Shown: positions 35,471-44,608, numbered from the stretch's first letter. The stretch is 64,000 nt of DNA from Ancylomarina euxina (GCF_003863355.1 NZ_QQWG01000019.1:23477-87476), one strand, 5' to 3'. The notes: generated by a model from the sequence alone, not told the origin. A program made the numbers and translations.

Positions 35471-35728
35471 AAACAGTTGAATATACGTTTGTGCCTGTTG
35501 ATTGTATTTACGTATTGGTACTTGTATAAGTTTCATAAAGAAACCAATTGGGCTAGAATCCTTGTGATAACCGCATCAATTCTATCACTACTTAACCTGT
35601 TTGGTATATTTGTATAAGGCCCTTTACTCCAGTTTGTTTTGATTGTAGAAGCAGCCTTAGGTGCTTCTTTATTATATTGGTTGAGTACAGAATCCGTTAG
35701 AATATATTTCAGAACCAATAAGCTTTAG
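35471..35728 (+). pseudogene. Decayed small multi-helix membrane protein gene
   Basis: A frame opening after TAA (35468-35470) without a start encodes a hydrophobic helix, then KETNWARILVITASILSLLN, an in-frame TAA at 35615-35617, then further helices (LLQFVLIVEAALGASLLYW) and a hydrophilic end with TAG at 35726-35728. The pattern (helix, K-x-x-NWAR, two more helices, S-x-x-S-x-x-x-x-F tail) resembles small uncharacterised membrane proteins common in bacteria. One premature stop and a missing start make it a pseudogene. Confidence 0.6.
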
Positions 35729-35730
35729 AT

Positions 35731-36330
35731 ATGAAAGAAGAAAAAGAAGAGAGTTTGCTTAAACAGATTTTACAATCTCCATCTTATTGTTATACAGACA
35801 ATTACCCCAAACGTGATATGTGGAAAGAGATTGCCAAATTGTATCATGGGGAATTTAAGATCAAATTCAATTCAGGTTGTGAGCTAGAGATTCATCAAAT
35901 AACGATCCCATATAAAAAATGGATCATCCATATTTCTGTTTCAGATACCAGACCTATGAAGTTTCAAATGGATTTTAAATCAAGATTGGATTTTGATTTG
36001 CTTCTTAGCTGGGAGGATTTTATTGAAAGGATTCTTAAGAAATTTGGAGAACCTGAAATTGAAATCGATTCCTATGACTTTGACAAGCGTTACTTGATCA
36101 AAAGTTCTAAGCCAGATCTTCTTAAAAGATTATTAACAAAAGAGATTCAAGAGGCCTTTTTAGAGAACAATATCTATTCTGTTGCCTATAAAACCAATTC
36201 TGAAACTCAAAAAGCTGAATGGTTGTCTGTTATTCAAAGGAAAGTGGGTGATAAAGACTTTATCATGGGATTAATCAATCTGCATATGCTTATTCTTGAT
36301 AGCCTAAATGATTTGAAAATAATAAACTAA
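35731..36330 (+). CDS. Cytoplasmic hypothetical protein
   Basis: 199 residues, no signal peptide or membrane helix. The start lies 2 bases after the pseudogene's final stop, as in a former operon. N-terminal charged helix, then beta-rich sequence (FKIKFNSGCELEIHQITIPY, WIIHISVSDTRPMKFQMDF) and a segment YLIKSSKPDLLKRLLTKEIQ, then a strand-helix end. A sheet-then-helix layout is plausible but I recognise no named family. It was probably co-expressed with the lost membrane protein. Confidence 0.65.
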   Translation: MKEEKEESLLKQILQSPSYCYTDNYPKRDMWKEIAKLYHGEFKIKFNSGCELEIHQITIPYKKWIIHISVSDTRPMKFQMDFKSRLDFDLLLSWEDFIERILKKFGEPEIEIDSYDFDKRYLIKSSKPDLLKRLLTKEIQEAFLENNIYSVAYKTNSETQKAEWLSVIQRKVGDKDFIMGLINLHMLILDSLNDLKIIN

Positions 36331-36674
36331 TATCCGATATAAATACTTCTATACGAGAGATCAGTTAAAAGAAAGTCAAAGCATCAGTTGTGATTTTTTT
36401 AGTTTTAGAACATTTCTTATTCAATCAAACACCTACTTTATAGACTAAGCTTCGTAAAATAATCATGACTTACTCAAAGTTTTGAGCATTGCTTTTAATT
36501 CAGATGTATAAAACCTCTCATATTCATCTACGTTTTTGGGAGAAGTCGATAATTGTTATACTTTCGCAGGCTGAAAATAAAAGCTTAAAGCTTTGAAGAA
36601 AGCTTAATCTCACAGACTTATAAAGGTGATGATGGGATCAGCTTTTGTGACCATTAAAAATAAATTGGATATAG
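36331..36674. other. Gene-free stretch upstream of the HAD gene
   Basis: No gene or hairpin seen. TTATACTTTCGC around 36557-36566 resembles a -7 box with an extra base; I do not call it. Confidence 0.4.
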
Positions 36675-37478
36675 ATGAAATATAAAATGCTAGTGCTTGA
36701 TCTTGATGACACGCTTTTGCGTGATGATCACAGCATATCAGATAGAAATAAAGAGATGCTGATGAAAGCACAGGAGCAAGGTGTTTATGTTGTTTTGGCA
36801 TCAGGACGTCCAACGCCTGCAATGCTTCAATATGCCGAGCAGCTTGATTTGAAAAAGTATGGCTCATATATCATCTCTTACAATGGGGCGGTTATCACGG
36901 ATCTGACTAAGCAGGCAAATATTTTTGAGCAAAGCCTTTCCAAAGAGCAAATTCACAGTTTGCATGATTTTAGTATGGCGAATAATGTGGATATCATCAC
37001 CTATACTTCGGATAGCATCATCAGTGAATCCTGCTCGGAATATATCGATGTAGAGATTGAGCTCACTCAGATGAAGTTTAATAAAGTGAAGTGCTTTAAA
37101 ACTGCTGTAACCGAGTCAGCTGTAAAATGCCTCCTTTTACAGGAGCCAGAATACTTAAAAACAGTTGAAGCCAAATTGAAGAAAGAGAAACCCAATGAGA
37201 GTGTAGCCCTTTCGAAACCTTTCTTTTTGGAGGTTATGCCTCACGGGATTGATAAGGCGGCAAGCATTGCTCGTTTGGCGCAGAAGCTAGGCATTAGCCG
37301 CGAGGAGATTATCGCAGTAGGCAATGCGGGCAACGATTTAACAATGGTTGAATATGCTGGTTTGGGCGTTTGGGTGGATAATGTGACTCCTGAACTGCGT
37401 GATCGTGCTGATGTTATTGTGGCTTCCAATAATAATCATGGGGTTGCAGAGGTGGTCGAAAAATATATTATGAATTAA
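36675..37478 (+). CDS. Cof-type HAD-superfamily phosphatase
   Basis: 267 residues. HAD motif I LDLDDTLL (nucleophile D9, acid D11), motif II VVLASGRP, motif III Lys within KAASIARLAQKLG, and motif IV GNAGNDLTMVEYA (the family usually has GDxxND; here the first Asp is Asn). A C2-type cap lies between motifs II and III (~85-190). Typical of sugar-phosphate or cofactor phosphatases of the Cof/YidA group; many have broad specificity. Stand-alone gene closed by a terminator. Confidence 0.93.
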   Translation: MKYKMLVLDLDDTLLRDDHSISDRNKEMLMKAQEQGVYVVLASGRPTPAMLQYAEQLDLKKYGSYIISYNGAVITDLTKQANIFEQSLSKEQIHSLHDFSMANNVDIITYTSDSIISESCSEYIDVEIELTQMKFNKVKCFKTAVTESAVKCLLLQEPEYLKTVEAKLKKEKPNESVALSKPFFLEVMPHGIDKAASIARLAQKLGISREEIIAVGNAGNDLTMVEYAGLGVWVDNVTPELRDRADVIVASNNNHGVAEVVEKYIMN

Positions 37479-37504
37479 CAGAAACCATTCCTAAAAGAAT
37501 AACA

Positions 37505-37535
37505 AAAGCGAAACCATTGAGGTTTCGCTTTTTTT
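37505..37535 (+). terminator. Intrinsic terminator after the HAD gene
   Basis: 11-bp perfect stem AAAGCGAAACC (37505-37515) / GGTTTCGCTTT (37521-37531) with a run of 7 T. Confidence 0.85.
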
Positions 37536-37756
37536 GAATAATAGAAGAAGTAGACTTGATGCGAAGAGCTTGTTCATTATCTGTCCGATAGCGTGATTCT
37601 TATTGTAGTTTACCATCAGAAATTTCTGATAAAAGACAGCTTTCGTTTTTTTTAAGTCCCAAGTGTTATTTCGTGTGTATAGCTCTTGTTTTTTGATGCC
37701 AGATTAGTATGTTTTTAGCTTGAAATTCAGTAAATTGATAGATAATGTAATTTGTT

Positions 37757-37763
37757 AGGAGGG
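37757..37763 (+). promoter_or_regulatory. Strong Shine-Dalgarno site (AGGAGGG)
   Basis: AGGAGGG ends 6 bases before the ATG at 37770 and decides that start over the in-frame TTG at 37752. Strong SD sites are uncommon in this window and in Bacteroidota in general. Confidence 0.75.
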
Positions 37764-37769
37764 ACTCAT

Positions 37770-38099
37770 ATGAGGAAACAAAAACAAAATATTAAAGATC
37801 AAGATATACGGGAACCTGACTATTGGAGAACGCCTCTGGATATTGATAAACAAGTGATTCAAAAGGGGCAGGTAAATATTATTAAAGATCGCTGTAAAGC
37901 TTGTAATTTTTGCATCGAATTCTGCCCCAATAATGTTCTGGCAATTTCTGAAGAATTTAATGCCAAGGGTTATCATCCCCCCTGTGTCTCAAAGCAGGAC
38001 AATTGTGTTGCCTGTAAATTGTGTGAGCTTATTTGTCCTGAATTTGCGATCTATATTACCGAAGAAAACAACTTAAATACCGATGAAGATGAGCCATGA
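37770..38099 (+). CDS. korD: 2-oxoacid:ferredoxin oxidoreductase delta subunit (2x[4Fe-4S] ferredoxin)
   Basis: 109 residues. Two [4Fe-4S] motifs: CKACNFCIEFCP and CVACKLCELICP, joined by a 20-residue linker, the bacterial-type ferredoxin fold of KorD/PorD/VorD subunits. Carries electrons from the thiamine-diphosphate site to external ferredoxin or to the Hdr-like subunits encoded downstream. First gene of the operon, overlapping the alpha-subunit gene by 17 bases. Whether the enzyme is 2-oxoglutarate-, branched-chain- or pyruvate-specific is not certain; the d-a-b-g order and subunit sizes favour a KorDABC type. Confidence 0.9.
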   Translation: MRKQKQNIKDQDIREPDYWRTPLDIDKQVIQKGQVNIIKDRCKACNFCIEFCPNNVLAISEEFNAKGYHPPCVSKQDNCVACKLCELICPEFAIYITEENNLNTDEDEP

Positions 38100-39240
38100 T
38101 CCAGCCATACGAACAGGAGAACATTTTTTAAATGGAGATGAAGCATGTGCAGAAGGTGCATTGGCCTGTGGCTGTCGTTTTTTTGCAGGTTATCCCATTA
38201 CGCCGGCAACTGAGATTGCTGAAACCATGTCGAGGAGGCTGCCTGAAGTTGGCGGTGTCTATATTCAAATGGAAGACGAGCTAGCTTCGATGAATGCTAT
38301 TTTGGGTGCTTCCAGCGCCGGGGTAAAAGCGATGACATCAACTTCAGGACCAGGCTTTAGTTTGATGATGGAAAATATTGGACTTGGTATCATGATGGAA
38401 ATACCATGTGTTGTGGTGAATATTCAAAGAGGCGGACCCAGCACGGGTTTACCTACTATGGTTGGGCAACAGGATATGATGCAGGCCAGATGGGGGTCAC
38501 ATGGCGATTACGAAATGATTGCCCTTTGCCCTTGGAGTCCACAAGAAATGTTTGATTTTGCAATCAGAGCCTTTAATTTATCTGAGAAGTACCGTATCCC
38601 CGTATTAATTATGGCTGATGAGGTGGTCGGTCATATGACTGAAAAAGTTGTTATCCCCCCAAAGGAGGAAATAATAAGATTATACCGAAAAAAACCACAG
38701 GTTCCTTCCAATGAGTATATCATGTACGAAACAAATGGCAGTTTAGTACCGCCCATGGCAAATGCTGGGGATGGATATAAAGTGATTACAACCGGATTGA
38801 CCCATAATGAACAGGGATACCCTGATATGACTGCTGAGGCTCATGAAAAACTGATAACACGCCTCTGCAATAAAATCTTATTAAATAAAGCGGATATAGT
38901 TGAAGTCGAAGAACGGGAACTCTCTGATGCCGAAGTTGTGGTTGTAGCTTATGGATCTCCGGCACGTTCGGCTGTATTGGCAATTAAAAAGGCACGTGAA
39001 CAAGGAATTAAAGCCGGTTTATTAAGACTCAGAACGGTTTGGCCATTTCCTGAGGCAGAAATACTAAAACTGGCTAAGCAGGCGAAAACGATTATTGTAC
39101 CCGAAATTAATAAGGGGCAAATTGTGAGGGAAATAGAGCGATGTGCAAAAGGAAACTGTGAAGTTATTCTAATTTCGAAATTGGCTCTTATTCATACACC
39201 TGATGAAATTTTAGAGGTCATTAAAAACAGGAGATTATGA
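38083..39240 (+). CDS. korA: 2-oxoacid:ferredoxin oxidoreductase alpha subunit
   Basis: 385 residues. Opens with the family's NGDEACAEGALACGCRFFAGYPITPATEIAE-type segment (~16-46), followed by EDELASMNAILGAS and TSTSGPGFSLMMENIG (~86-101), and a C-terminal transketolase-C domain (VVVAYGSPARSAVLAIKKAREQGIKAGLLRLRTVWPFPE). Catalyses CoA-dependent oxidative decarboxylation of a 2-oxoacid with ferredoxin as acceptor, together with the beta subunit. Start ATG 38083 (ATG 38089 also possible). Overlaps both neighbours. Confidence 0.93.
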   Translation: MKMSHDPAIRTGEHFLNGDEACAEGALACGCRFFAGYPITPATEIAETMSRRLPEVGGVYIQMEDELASMNAILGASSAGVKAMTSTSGPGFSLMMENIGLGIMMEIPCVVVNIQRGGPSTGLPTMVGQQDMMQARWGSHGDYEMIALCPWSPQEMFDFAIRAFNLSEKYRIPVLIMADEVVGHMTEKVVIPPKEEIIRLYRKKPQVPSNEYIMYETNGSLVPPMANAGDGYKVITTGLTHNEQGYPDMTAEAHEKLITRLCNKILLNKADIVEVEERELSDAEVVVVAYGSPARSAVLAIKKAREQGIKAGLLRLRTVWPFPEAEILKLAKQAKTIIVPEINKGQIVREIERCAKGNCEVILISKLALIHTPDEILEVIKNRRL

Positions 39241-40058
39241 ATCATAATGAAGTTCACCCAATGGATAGGCTGATTAGAGCCGATAGAATGCCACATATAT
39301 GGTGTCCAGGTTGTGGTTTGGGCACAAACTTCACCTGTTTTCTGGAGGCACTCAATCAATCGGGACTCGATCCGGATAAAAATGTGATTGTATCTGGAAT
39401 TGGCTGCACAGGAAGGGTGCCTGGCTATACCAATATTGATTCCTATCACACGACACATGGTAGGGCAATCCCTTTTGCAACGGGTCTGAAATTAGCCAAT
39501 CCTGAACTTACGGTAACGGTCTTTAGTGGTGATGGCGATCTCTTTGCTATTGGAGGAAATCATTTTATCCATGCTGCCAGAAGAAATATTGACCTTAAAA
39601 TAATATGCGTCAACAACTTTAACTATGGGATGACAGGTGGGCAATTTGGTTGTACCACCCCTTTGGGAGCCAAAACAACGACCTCGCCATATGGTAATTA
39701 CGAGCACCCCTTTAATTTGGTGCAAATGGCAGCGGCCAGTGGTGCTGTGTATGTTGCCAGATGGACCAGTTTGCATGTTCGACGTTTAACAAATTCCATA
39801 AAAGAGACTTTTGCCAAGAAGGGATTTACCTTTATTGAAATCATCTCCCCATGTCCGGTCAGTTTTGGACGTAGGAATAAGCTTGGAGAAGGACTCGATG
39901 AAATGAAATATTATCAGGAAAACAGTGTGATAAAGCATGGGATAGACCCGAATGAAGCGGATTTAAATCTGAACGGAAAAATTATTGTTGGGAAGTTTAT
40001 TGATATTGATAAACCAACCTTTCTGGATAATCAGCCAAAATTACAAACACCAGACTAA
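39237..40058 (+). CDS. korB: 2-oxoacid:ferredoxin oxidoreductase beta subunit (ThDP-binding)
   Basis: 273 residues. WCPGCGLG near the N-terminus, then GIGCTGR, YHTTHGRAIPFATG and the thiamine-diphosphate/Mg motif GDGDLFAIGGNHFIHAARRN followed by NNFNYGMTGGQ, all hallmarks of KorB/PorB/VorB subunits. Start overlaps the alpha stop in an ATGA arrangement (39237-39240). The beta subunit binds ThDP and, in several relatives, an additional iron-sulfur cluster. Confidence 0.94.
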   Translation: MNHNEVHPMDRLIRADRMPHIWCPGCGLGTNFTCFLEALNQSGLDPDKNVIVSGIGCTGRVPGYTNIDSYHTTHGRAIPFATGLKLANPELTVTVFSGDGDLFAIGGNHFIHAARRNIDLKIICVNNFNYGMTGGQFGCTTPLGAKTTTSPYGNYEHPFNLVQMAAASGAVYVARWTSLHVRRLTNSIKETFAKKGFTFIEIISPCPVSFGRRNKLGEGLDEMKYYQENSVIKHGIDPNEADLNLNGKIIVGKFIDIDKPTFLDNQPKLQTPD

Positions 40059-40066
40059 ACACTGAG

Positions 40067-40636
40067 ATGGGACAGACAGAAATAAAACTAGGCGGTTTTG
40101 GAGGGCAGGGGATTATTCTTGCTGGCTATATTATTGGAAAAGCTGCAGCTTTATATGATAAAAAAAATGCAACCCTTACCCAGAGTTACGGCCCTGAATC
40201 GCGTGGAGGAGCTTGTAGTGCTAAGCTTATAGTATCGGATGAGGAAATCGATTATCCTGAGGTTTTGTATCCCAATGTATTGATCGTGATGTCAAAAGAA
40301 GCCTATCTGAAATTTAGTCCTGCTCTGATTGAAAATGGCAGCCTATTGTATGATGATGATATGGTTGAAAACAATATTGAAATTGATAAATCGGTAAGAG
40401 CCTATGCCATTCCTGCAACACGAATGGCTGAAGACTTGGGTAAAAAGATTGTGGCTAATATTATTATGCTTGGTTTTTTTGCAGCCATCATGGCAGTTGT
40501 GACTAAACGGTCATTGGAGGAAGCCATTAAAACAAGCATTCCCAAAGGAAGTGAGGAGCTGAACTTAATGGCATTTCAAAAGGGGTTTGAATATGGAAGA
40601 AAATTAGTAAAACTGCAAAGCGATGTCAAAAGCTGA
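40067..40636 (+). CDS. korC: 2-oxoacid:ferredoxin oxidoreductase gamma subunit
   Basis: 189 residues, the usual length. Typical opening KLGGFGGQGIILAGYIIGKAA, then the family's SYGPESRGGACSAKLIVSD and the ending with helix ITKRSLEEAI-like VTKRSLEEAIKTSIPKGSEELN. It holds CoA-contacting and structural roles in these complexes. 8 bases after korB; its last 14 bases overlap the next gene, supporting one multi-enzyme transcript. Confidence 0.92.
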   Translation: MGQTEIKLGGFGGQGIILAGYIIGKAAALYDKKNATLTQSYGPESRGGACSAKLIVSDEEIDYPEVLYPNVLIVMSKEAYLKFSPALIENGSLLYDDDMVENNIEIDKSVRAYAIPATRMAEDLGKKIVANIIMLGFFAAIMAVVTKRSLEEAIKTSIPKGSEELNLMAFQKGFEYGRKLVKLQSDVKS

Positions 40637-42047
40637 ATTTAAATATGAAAATCAGGGCAATGGTGAATTGCAGGACTTGATCAAGCAGGCTTTTACCTGT
40701 CTTGCTTGTGGTAAATGTAGTGGTGGATGTCCCATGGTCTATTTATTCCCGGAACAATATAACCCACACAAAGTGTTAGATAAACTAGTAGAAAATCCTG
40801 AGGAGGCACTGGCATCCAAAGAGATTTGGTTTTGTGCTTCTTGTTATAAATGCCATAATAAATGTCCACAGGGAATCGAATTGCCTGAGGTTTTTCTCAA
40901 GCTGCGAAGAATTGCTCTTAAGCAAAATGGAATGGGAAACCTTAGAGTGCTTATTGATGATTTACATGGGAGGATACCTTTCTACAAGCTTTTTTTTAGA
41001 GTGTGTTACCATCCGGAAAAAATTCACCTTGGGAAAGTGGAGCTGGATAGCTTGTTTGAAAAGAGTGCCAGTGAATATAAACTGGAGCAAATTCCTTCGA
41101 CCCGAGAAAAAATTGCCATTATTGGTTCAGGACCAGCCGGATTGTTTGCTGCCTGTGAACTCAGGAGGAAAGGCTATCAGGTTACAGTTTTTGAATCGCG
41201 GCAAAAAGCTGGCGGTATGTTTCAGTTAACTATTCCTGAATTCCGTTTGGAATCTGAAATTGTTGACCAGAATATTGATTTAGTAAAGAGTTTGGGCATT
41301 GAAATAAAAACGAATGTTCGAATCGGAAAAGATATTTTATTTAATACCCTTTTTGAAGATGGATTCCAATCCGTATTTATTGCTTCGGGTGCGCATCGCT
41401 GCTTGCATTTAAATATTGAAGGTGAGAACCTGCCACAGGTGATGACTTCTCTTGAATTTCTTGAAGCGAGTAAGAGTGGGATACTTAAGGCTGTGAAAAA
41501 TAAGTTTGTGGTGATTGGTGGAGGAAATACGGCAATGGAAATTGCGACATCAGCCCTTAGATATGGAGCTAAAGAGGTTTGTGTTTTATACAGGCGATCG
41601 AAAGATGAGATTCCTGCCGATATTAATGAATTAAGAGAGGTTGAGGAGCATGGCGTGAAAATTCATTATCAGGTTTCACCACTCAGGTTTATTGGAGACG
41701 AAAAACTTAGGGGCATAGAATGCATTAAAATGGAGTTGGGACATCCTGATTTATCGGGCAGGAGAAGGCCGGTTCCTATAAAAGCATCCAACTTTATAAT
41801 TAATGCCGATATGGCTGTTGTGGCTATTGGTGAAAAACCAGATTTGGGATACTTACCGGACGAAGTAAAGCTAAATAAAAATGGTACCATTTCTATAAAT
41901 CCTTTAAGCATGGAAACCAGTATGAAAGGGGTTTTTGCAGGAGGCGATGTCATTTGGGGCTCAGCTAGTGTTGCCGAGGCTATTATGGCAGCGGGAAGGG
42001 CTGTGGATGGAATGGATCAGTATCTGATTGAGAAAAGAAAGGCATAA
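40623..42047 (+). CDS. HdrC-like iron-sulfur domain fused to GltD/NfnB-type FAD/NAD(P) oxidoreductase
   Basis: 474 residues. N-terminal HdrC-like region with two CxxCxxCxxxC motifs (C26, C29, C32, C36; C71, C74, C77, C81), ligands for two [4Fe-4S] clusters. From ~160 onward a two-dinucleotide-binding flavoprotein: FAD motif AIIGSGPAGLFAACE, NAD(P) motif VVIGGGNTAMEIA, YRRSKDEIPA and the closing GVFAGGDVIWGSASVAEAI. The latter is typical of GltD/NfnB-family subunits that pass hydride electrons to or from NAD(P)H. The fusion joins a heterodisulfide-reductase-type electron relay with a pyridine-nucleotide site in the same transcript as a ferredoxin-linked 2-oxoacid oxidoreductase. Confidence 0.9.
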   Translation: MSKAEFKYENQGNGELQDLIKQAFTCLACGKCSGGCPMVYLFPEQYNPHKVLDKLVENPEEALASKEIWFCASCYKCHNKCPQGIELPEVFLKLRRIALKQNGMGNLRVLIDDLHGRIPFYKLFFRVCYHPEKIHLGKVELDSLFEKSASEYKLEQIPSTREKIAIIGSGPAGLFAACELRRKGYQVTVFESRQKAGGMFQLTIPEFRLESEIVDQNIDLVKSLGIEIKTNVRIGKDILFNTLFEDGFQSVFIASGAHRCLHLNIEGENLPQVMTSLEFLEASKSGILKAVKNKFVVIGGGNTAMEIATSALRYGAKEVCVLYRRSKDEIPADINELREVEEHGVKIHYQVSPLRFIGDEKLRGIECIKMELGHPDLSGRRRPVPIKASNFIINADMAVVAIGEKPDLGYLPDEVKLNKNGTISINPLSMETSMKGVFAGGDVIWGSASVAEAIMAAGRAVDGMDQYLIEKRKA

Positions 42048-42080
42048 TAGAACAGGTTAAATTATTTGATCTCATATGTG

Positions 42081-44486
42081 ATGGAAACAAATCAAAAAGA
42101 AGAGCTTAGAATTGGGGTATACGTTTGTCATTGCGGACTAAATATTGCAGGTTCAGTTGATTGTGTAGCTGTGGCAGAATATGCGAATACTTTACAGGAC
42201 GTAGTTGTTTCTGTTGACAATAAATATACCTGTTCCGATCCAGGTCAGGAACAGATCAAACAAGACATAAAAGAGCATAAGCTTAATAGAATTGTTGTGG
42301 CATCCTGTACACCCAGATTGCACGAACCGACATTTAGAAACACTTGTGCCGAAGCCGGGTTGAATCCCTATTTGTTCGAAATGGCAAATATTAGGGATCA
42401 TTGTAGTTGGGTCCATCTACATGATAAAAAGAACGCGACAGAAAAGGCTAAAGACCTTGTGAAGATGGCTGTGGCAAGGGCACGTTTGCTTCAGCCACAA
42501 ATAGAAGCTGAGGTTCCCGTAACCAAGAGAGCATTGATCATAGGAGGAGGTGTAGCTGGTATTCAATCAGCACTTGATCTGGCCGATCAAAATTATCAGG
42601 TTTATCTTGTGGAGAAAGAACCCAGTATTGGCGGTAAAATGGCTCAAATTGACAAGACATTTCCAACCATGGATTGTTCAATTTGTATCCTGGCCCCTAA
42701 AATGAGTGAAGCAGGAAGACATCCCAATATCACAATACTTACCAACAGTCTTGTTCAGGATGTGACTGGCTATGTGGGTAATTTTAATGTGAAAGTGCTT
42801 AAAAAAGCCCGCTATGTTAATGAGAAAGAATGTACTGCTTGTGGAGATTGTACAGAAGTTTGTCCGGTTGTACGTCCCAACGAGTTTGATGTGGGATTAG
42901 CAATCCGAAAAGCGATTTATACACCTTTTGCCCAGGCTGTTCCTTCAGCCTATATTATTAATATGGATGATTGTTTGGGAGATGTACCTATTGCCTGCAA
43001 TAAATGTGTTGAAAAATGCGAAAAACAAGCCATCAATTTCGATATGCAAGATGAGATTCTTGAATTGGAAGTGGGAACCATTATTGTAGCAACGGGAATC
43101 GATGTTTACGATCCTACAGAATATACGGAGTATGGTTACCGAAGATTCGAAAACGTTATTACTAGTCTTGAATTTGAAAGGCTTATCAATGCAGGAGGTC
43201 CAAGTGGTGGACATTTAATCAGACCAAGTGACAAGGAAATTCCTAAAAAAGTCGCCTTTGTTCAATGTGTTGGATCAAGATGTACAACGAGGGGAAATCC
43301 ATATTGCAGTAATGTTTGCTGTATGAATACCATAAAGGATTCGTTGTTGATAAAAGAGCACTGGCCGAATACTGATATTGAGATATTTTATCTTGATATT
43401 AGAGCCTATGGGAAAGGTTTTGAAGATTTATATCAACGATCTCGGGATGAGGGAGTGAAGTATTTCAGAGGATTGCCTGCCGAGATTATTGAGAACCCTA
43501 TGAATAACAATCTGGTGGTGGTGGCTGAAAATACCAATACCGGAGAGATAATGGAGCATGAATTTGATTTGGTAGTCTTGTCTGTTGGTATACAGCCAAC
43601 TAAAGATAGCGATGTGATTCAGCGCCTATTAACCTTATCCAGAACAAAGGATGGTTTCTTTATGGAATCGCACCCAAAGTTAAAACCGGTTGATGCCCCA
43701 ACACAAGGCGTTTTCTTTGCTGGTTGTGCCGAAGGACCAAAAGATATAAAGGATAGTGTGACCCAGGCAAGCGCAGCTGCTTCACGGGCTGGTATCTTAA
43801 TGAATGCAGGTAAAATCAGAGTTGAAGCCATCACATCCAAAATTGATCCTGACTTATGCAACAGTTGCGGCCGTTGTGCAAAGGTCTGCCCATACCATGC
43901 CATTCAGGTTGATGTTAAAAACAAAGTACCAGCTGAAACCATTGAGGCTGCCTGTGCGGGTTGTGGTACCTGTGGAGCAGAGTGCCCCAAGGGAGCAATA
44001 ACCATGCAGCATTTTACCGATGAACAGATTTATGCCCAAATCGATGCGCTTACCCAGGAAAACGCCCATGAAAAAATCGTCGCATTCTGTTGCAATTGGT
44101 GTTCTTATGCAGGAGCCGACTTTGCGGGGGTAAGCCGAATACAATATCCACCAAATGTGAGGATAATAAGAACCATGTGCAGTGGTCGGGTATCTGAAGA
44201 TTTTGTACTGCGTGCTTTTAAAAGAGGTGTAGCAGCTGTATTGGTCGCAGGCTGCCATTTGAACGACTGCCATTATATCGACGCCAATTACCAAACTAAA
44301 AAGAGGGTAGAACGCTTGTGGAAAAAATTGGATAAGATCGGCATAAACAAAGAGCGTTTGCAACTGGCATGGGTCAGTGCGGCTGAAGGCGAAAAGTTTG
44401 CTGAAACAATTAGGAAAATGAAAGGGATTATTGACAAAGTAACACAAGCCGAAATTGAAAAGACGGTTGAAGTTCTGGAGCGTTGA
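42081..44486 (+). CDS. hdrA: HdrA-like flavo-iron-sulfur protein fused to MvhD domain
   Basis: 801 residues from ATG 42081 (in-frame TTG 42066 rejected). N-terminal CHCGLNIAGSVD segment, FAD motif IIGGGVAGIQSALDLA (~151), HdrA's cysteine motif DCSICILAPKM (~197), ferredoxin motif CTACGDCTEVC (~250), a Cys cluster CNKCVEKC (~300), then two more ferredoxin motifs CNSCGRCAKVCP (~593) and CAGCGTCGAECP (~625). From ~665 an MvhD/FlpD-like domain: CCNWCSYAGAD, MCSGRVSEDF, GCHLNDCHY. HdrA is the bifurcating flavin subunit of heterodisulfide reductases; MvhD feeds electrons into it. As no HdrB is present, the disulfide-type partner is unknown. Ends at a GGTGTGGTC/GGCTGCACC terminator. Confidence 0.92.
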   Translation: METNQKEELRIGVYVCHCGLNIAGSVDCVAVAEYANTLQDVVVSVDNKYTCSDPGQEQIKQDIKEHKLNRIVVASCTPRLHEPTFRNTCAEAGLNPYLFEMANIRDHCSWVHLHDKKNATEKAKDLVKMAVARARLLQPQIEAEVPVTKRALIIGGGVAGIQSALDLADQNYQVYLVEKEPSIGGKMAQIDKTFPTMDCSICILAPKMSEAGRHPNITILTNSLVQDVTGYVGNFNVKVLKKARYVNEKECTACGDCTEVCPVVRPNEFDVGLAIRKAIYTPFAQAVPSAYIINMDDCLGDVPIACNKCVEKCEKQAINFDMQDEILELEVGTIIVATGIDVYDPTEYTEYGYRRFENVITSLEFERLINAGGPSGGHLIRPSDKEIPKKVAFVQCVGSRCTTRGNPYCSNVCCMNTIKDSLLIKEHWPNTDIEIFYLDIRAYGKGFEDLYQRSRDEGVKYFRGLPAEIIENPMNNNLVVVAENTNTGEIMEHEFDLVVLSVGIQPTKDSDVIQRLLTLSRTKDGFFMESHPKLKPVDAPTQGVFFAGCAEGPKDIKDSVTQASAAASRAGILMNAGKIRVEAITSKIDPDLCNSCGRCAKVCPYHAIQVDVKNKVPAETIEAACAGCGTCGAECPKGAITMQHFTDEQIYAQIDALTQENAHEKIVAFCCNWCSYAGADFAGVSRIQYPPNVRIIRTMCSGRVSEDFVLRAFKRGVAAVLVAGCHLNDCHYIDANYQTKKRVERLWKKLDKIGINKERLQLAWVSAAEGEKFAETIRKMKGIIDKVTQAEIEKTVEVLER

Positions 44487-44512
44487 TCCATGTTTGATAA
44501 ATAAAGGAATAT

Positions 44513-44540
44513 GGTGTGGTCGAAAGGCTGCACCTTTTTT
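44513..44540 (+). terminator. Terminator of the kor-hdr operon
   Basis: GGTGTGGTC (44513-44521) / GGCTGCACC (44526-44534), loop GAAA, then 6 T. Both arms are identical to those at 21114-21135; only one loop base differs. Confidence 0.85.
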
Positions 44541-44608
44541 AATGAATTGAGGTGCTGGTTTCATGTATTGAGAGTCATGTGAATTTTCCTTAACTTCAAA
44601 GATAAACT

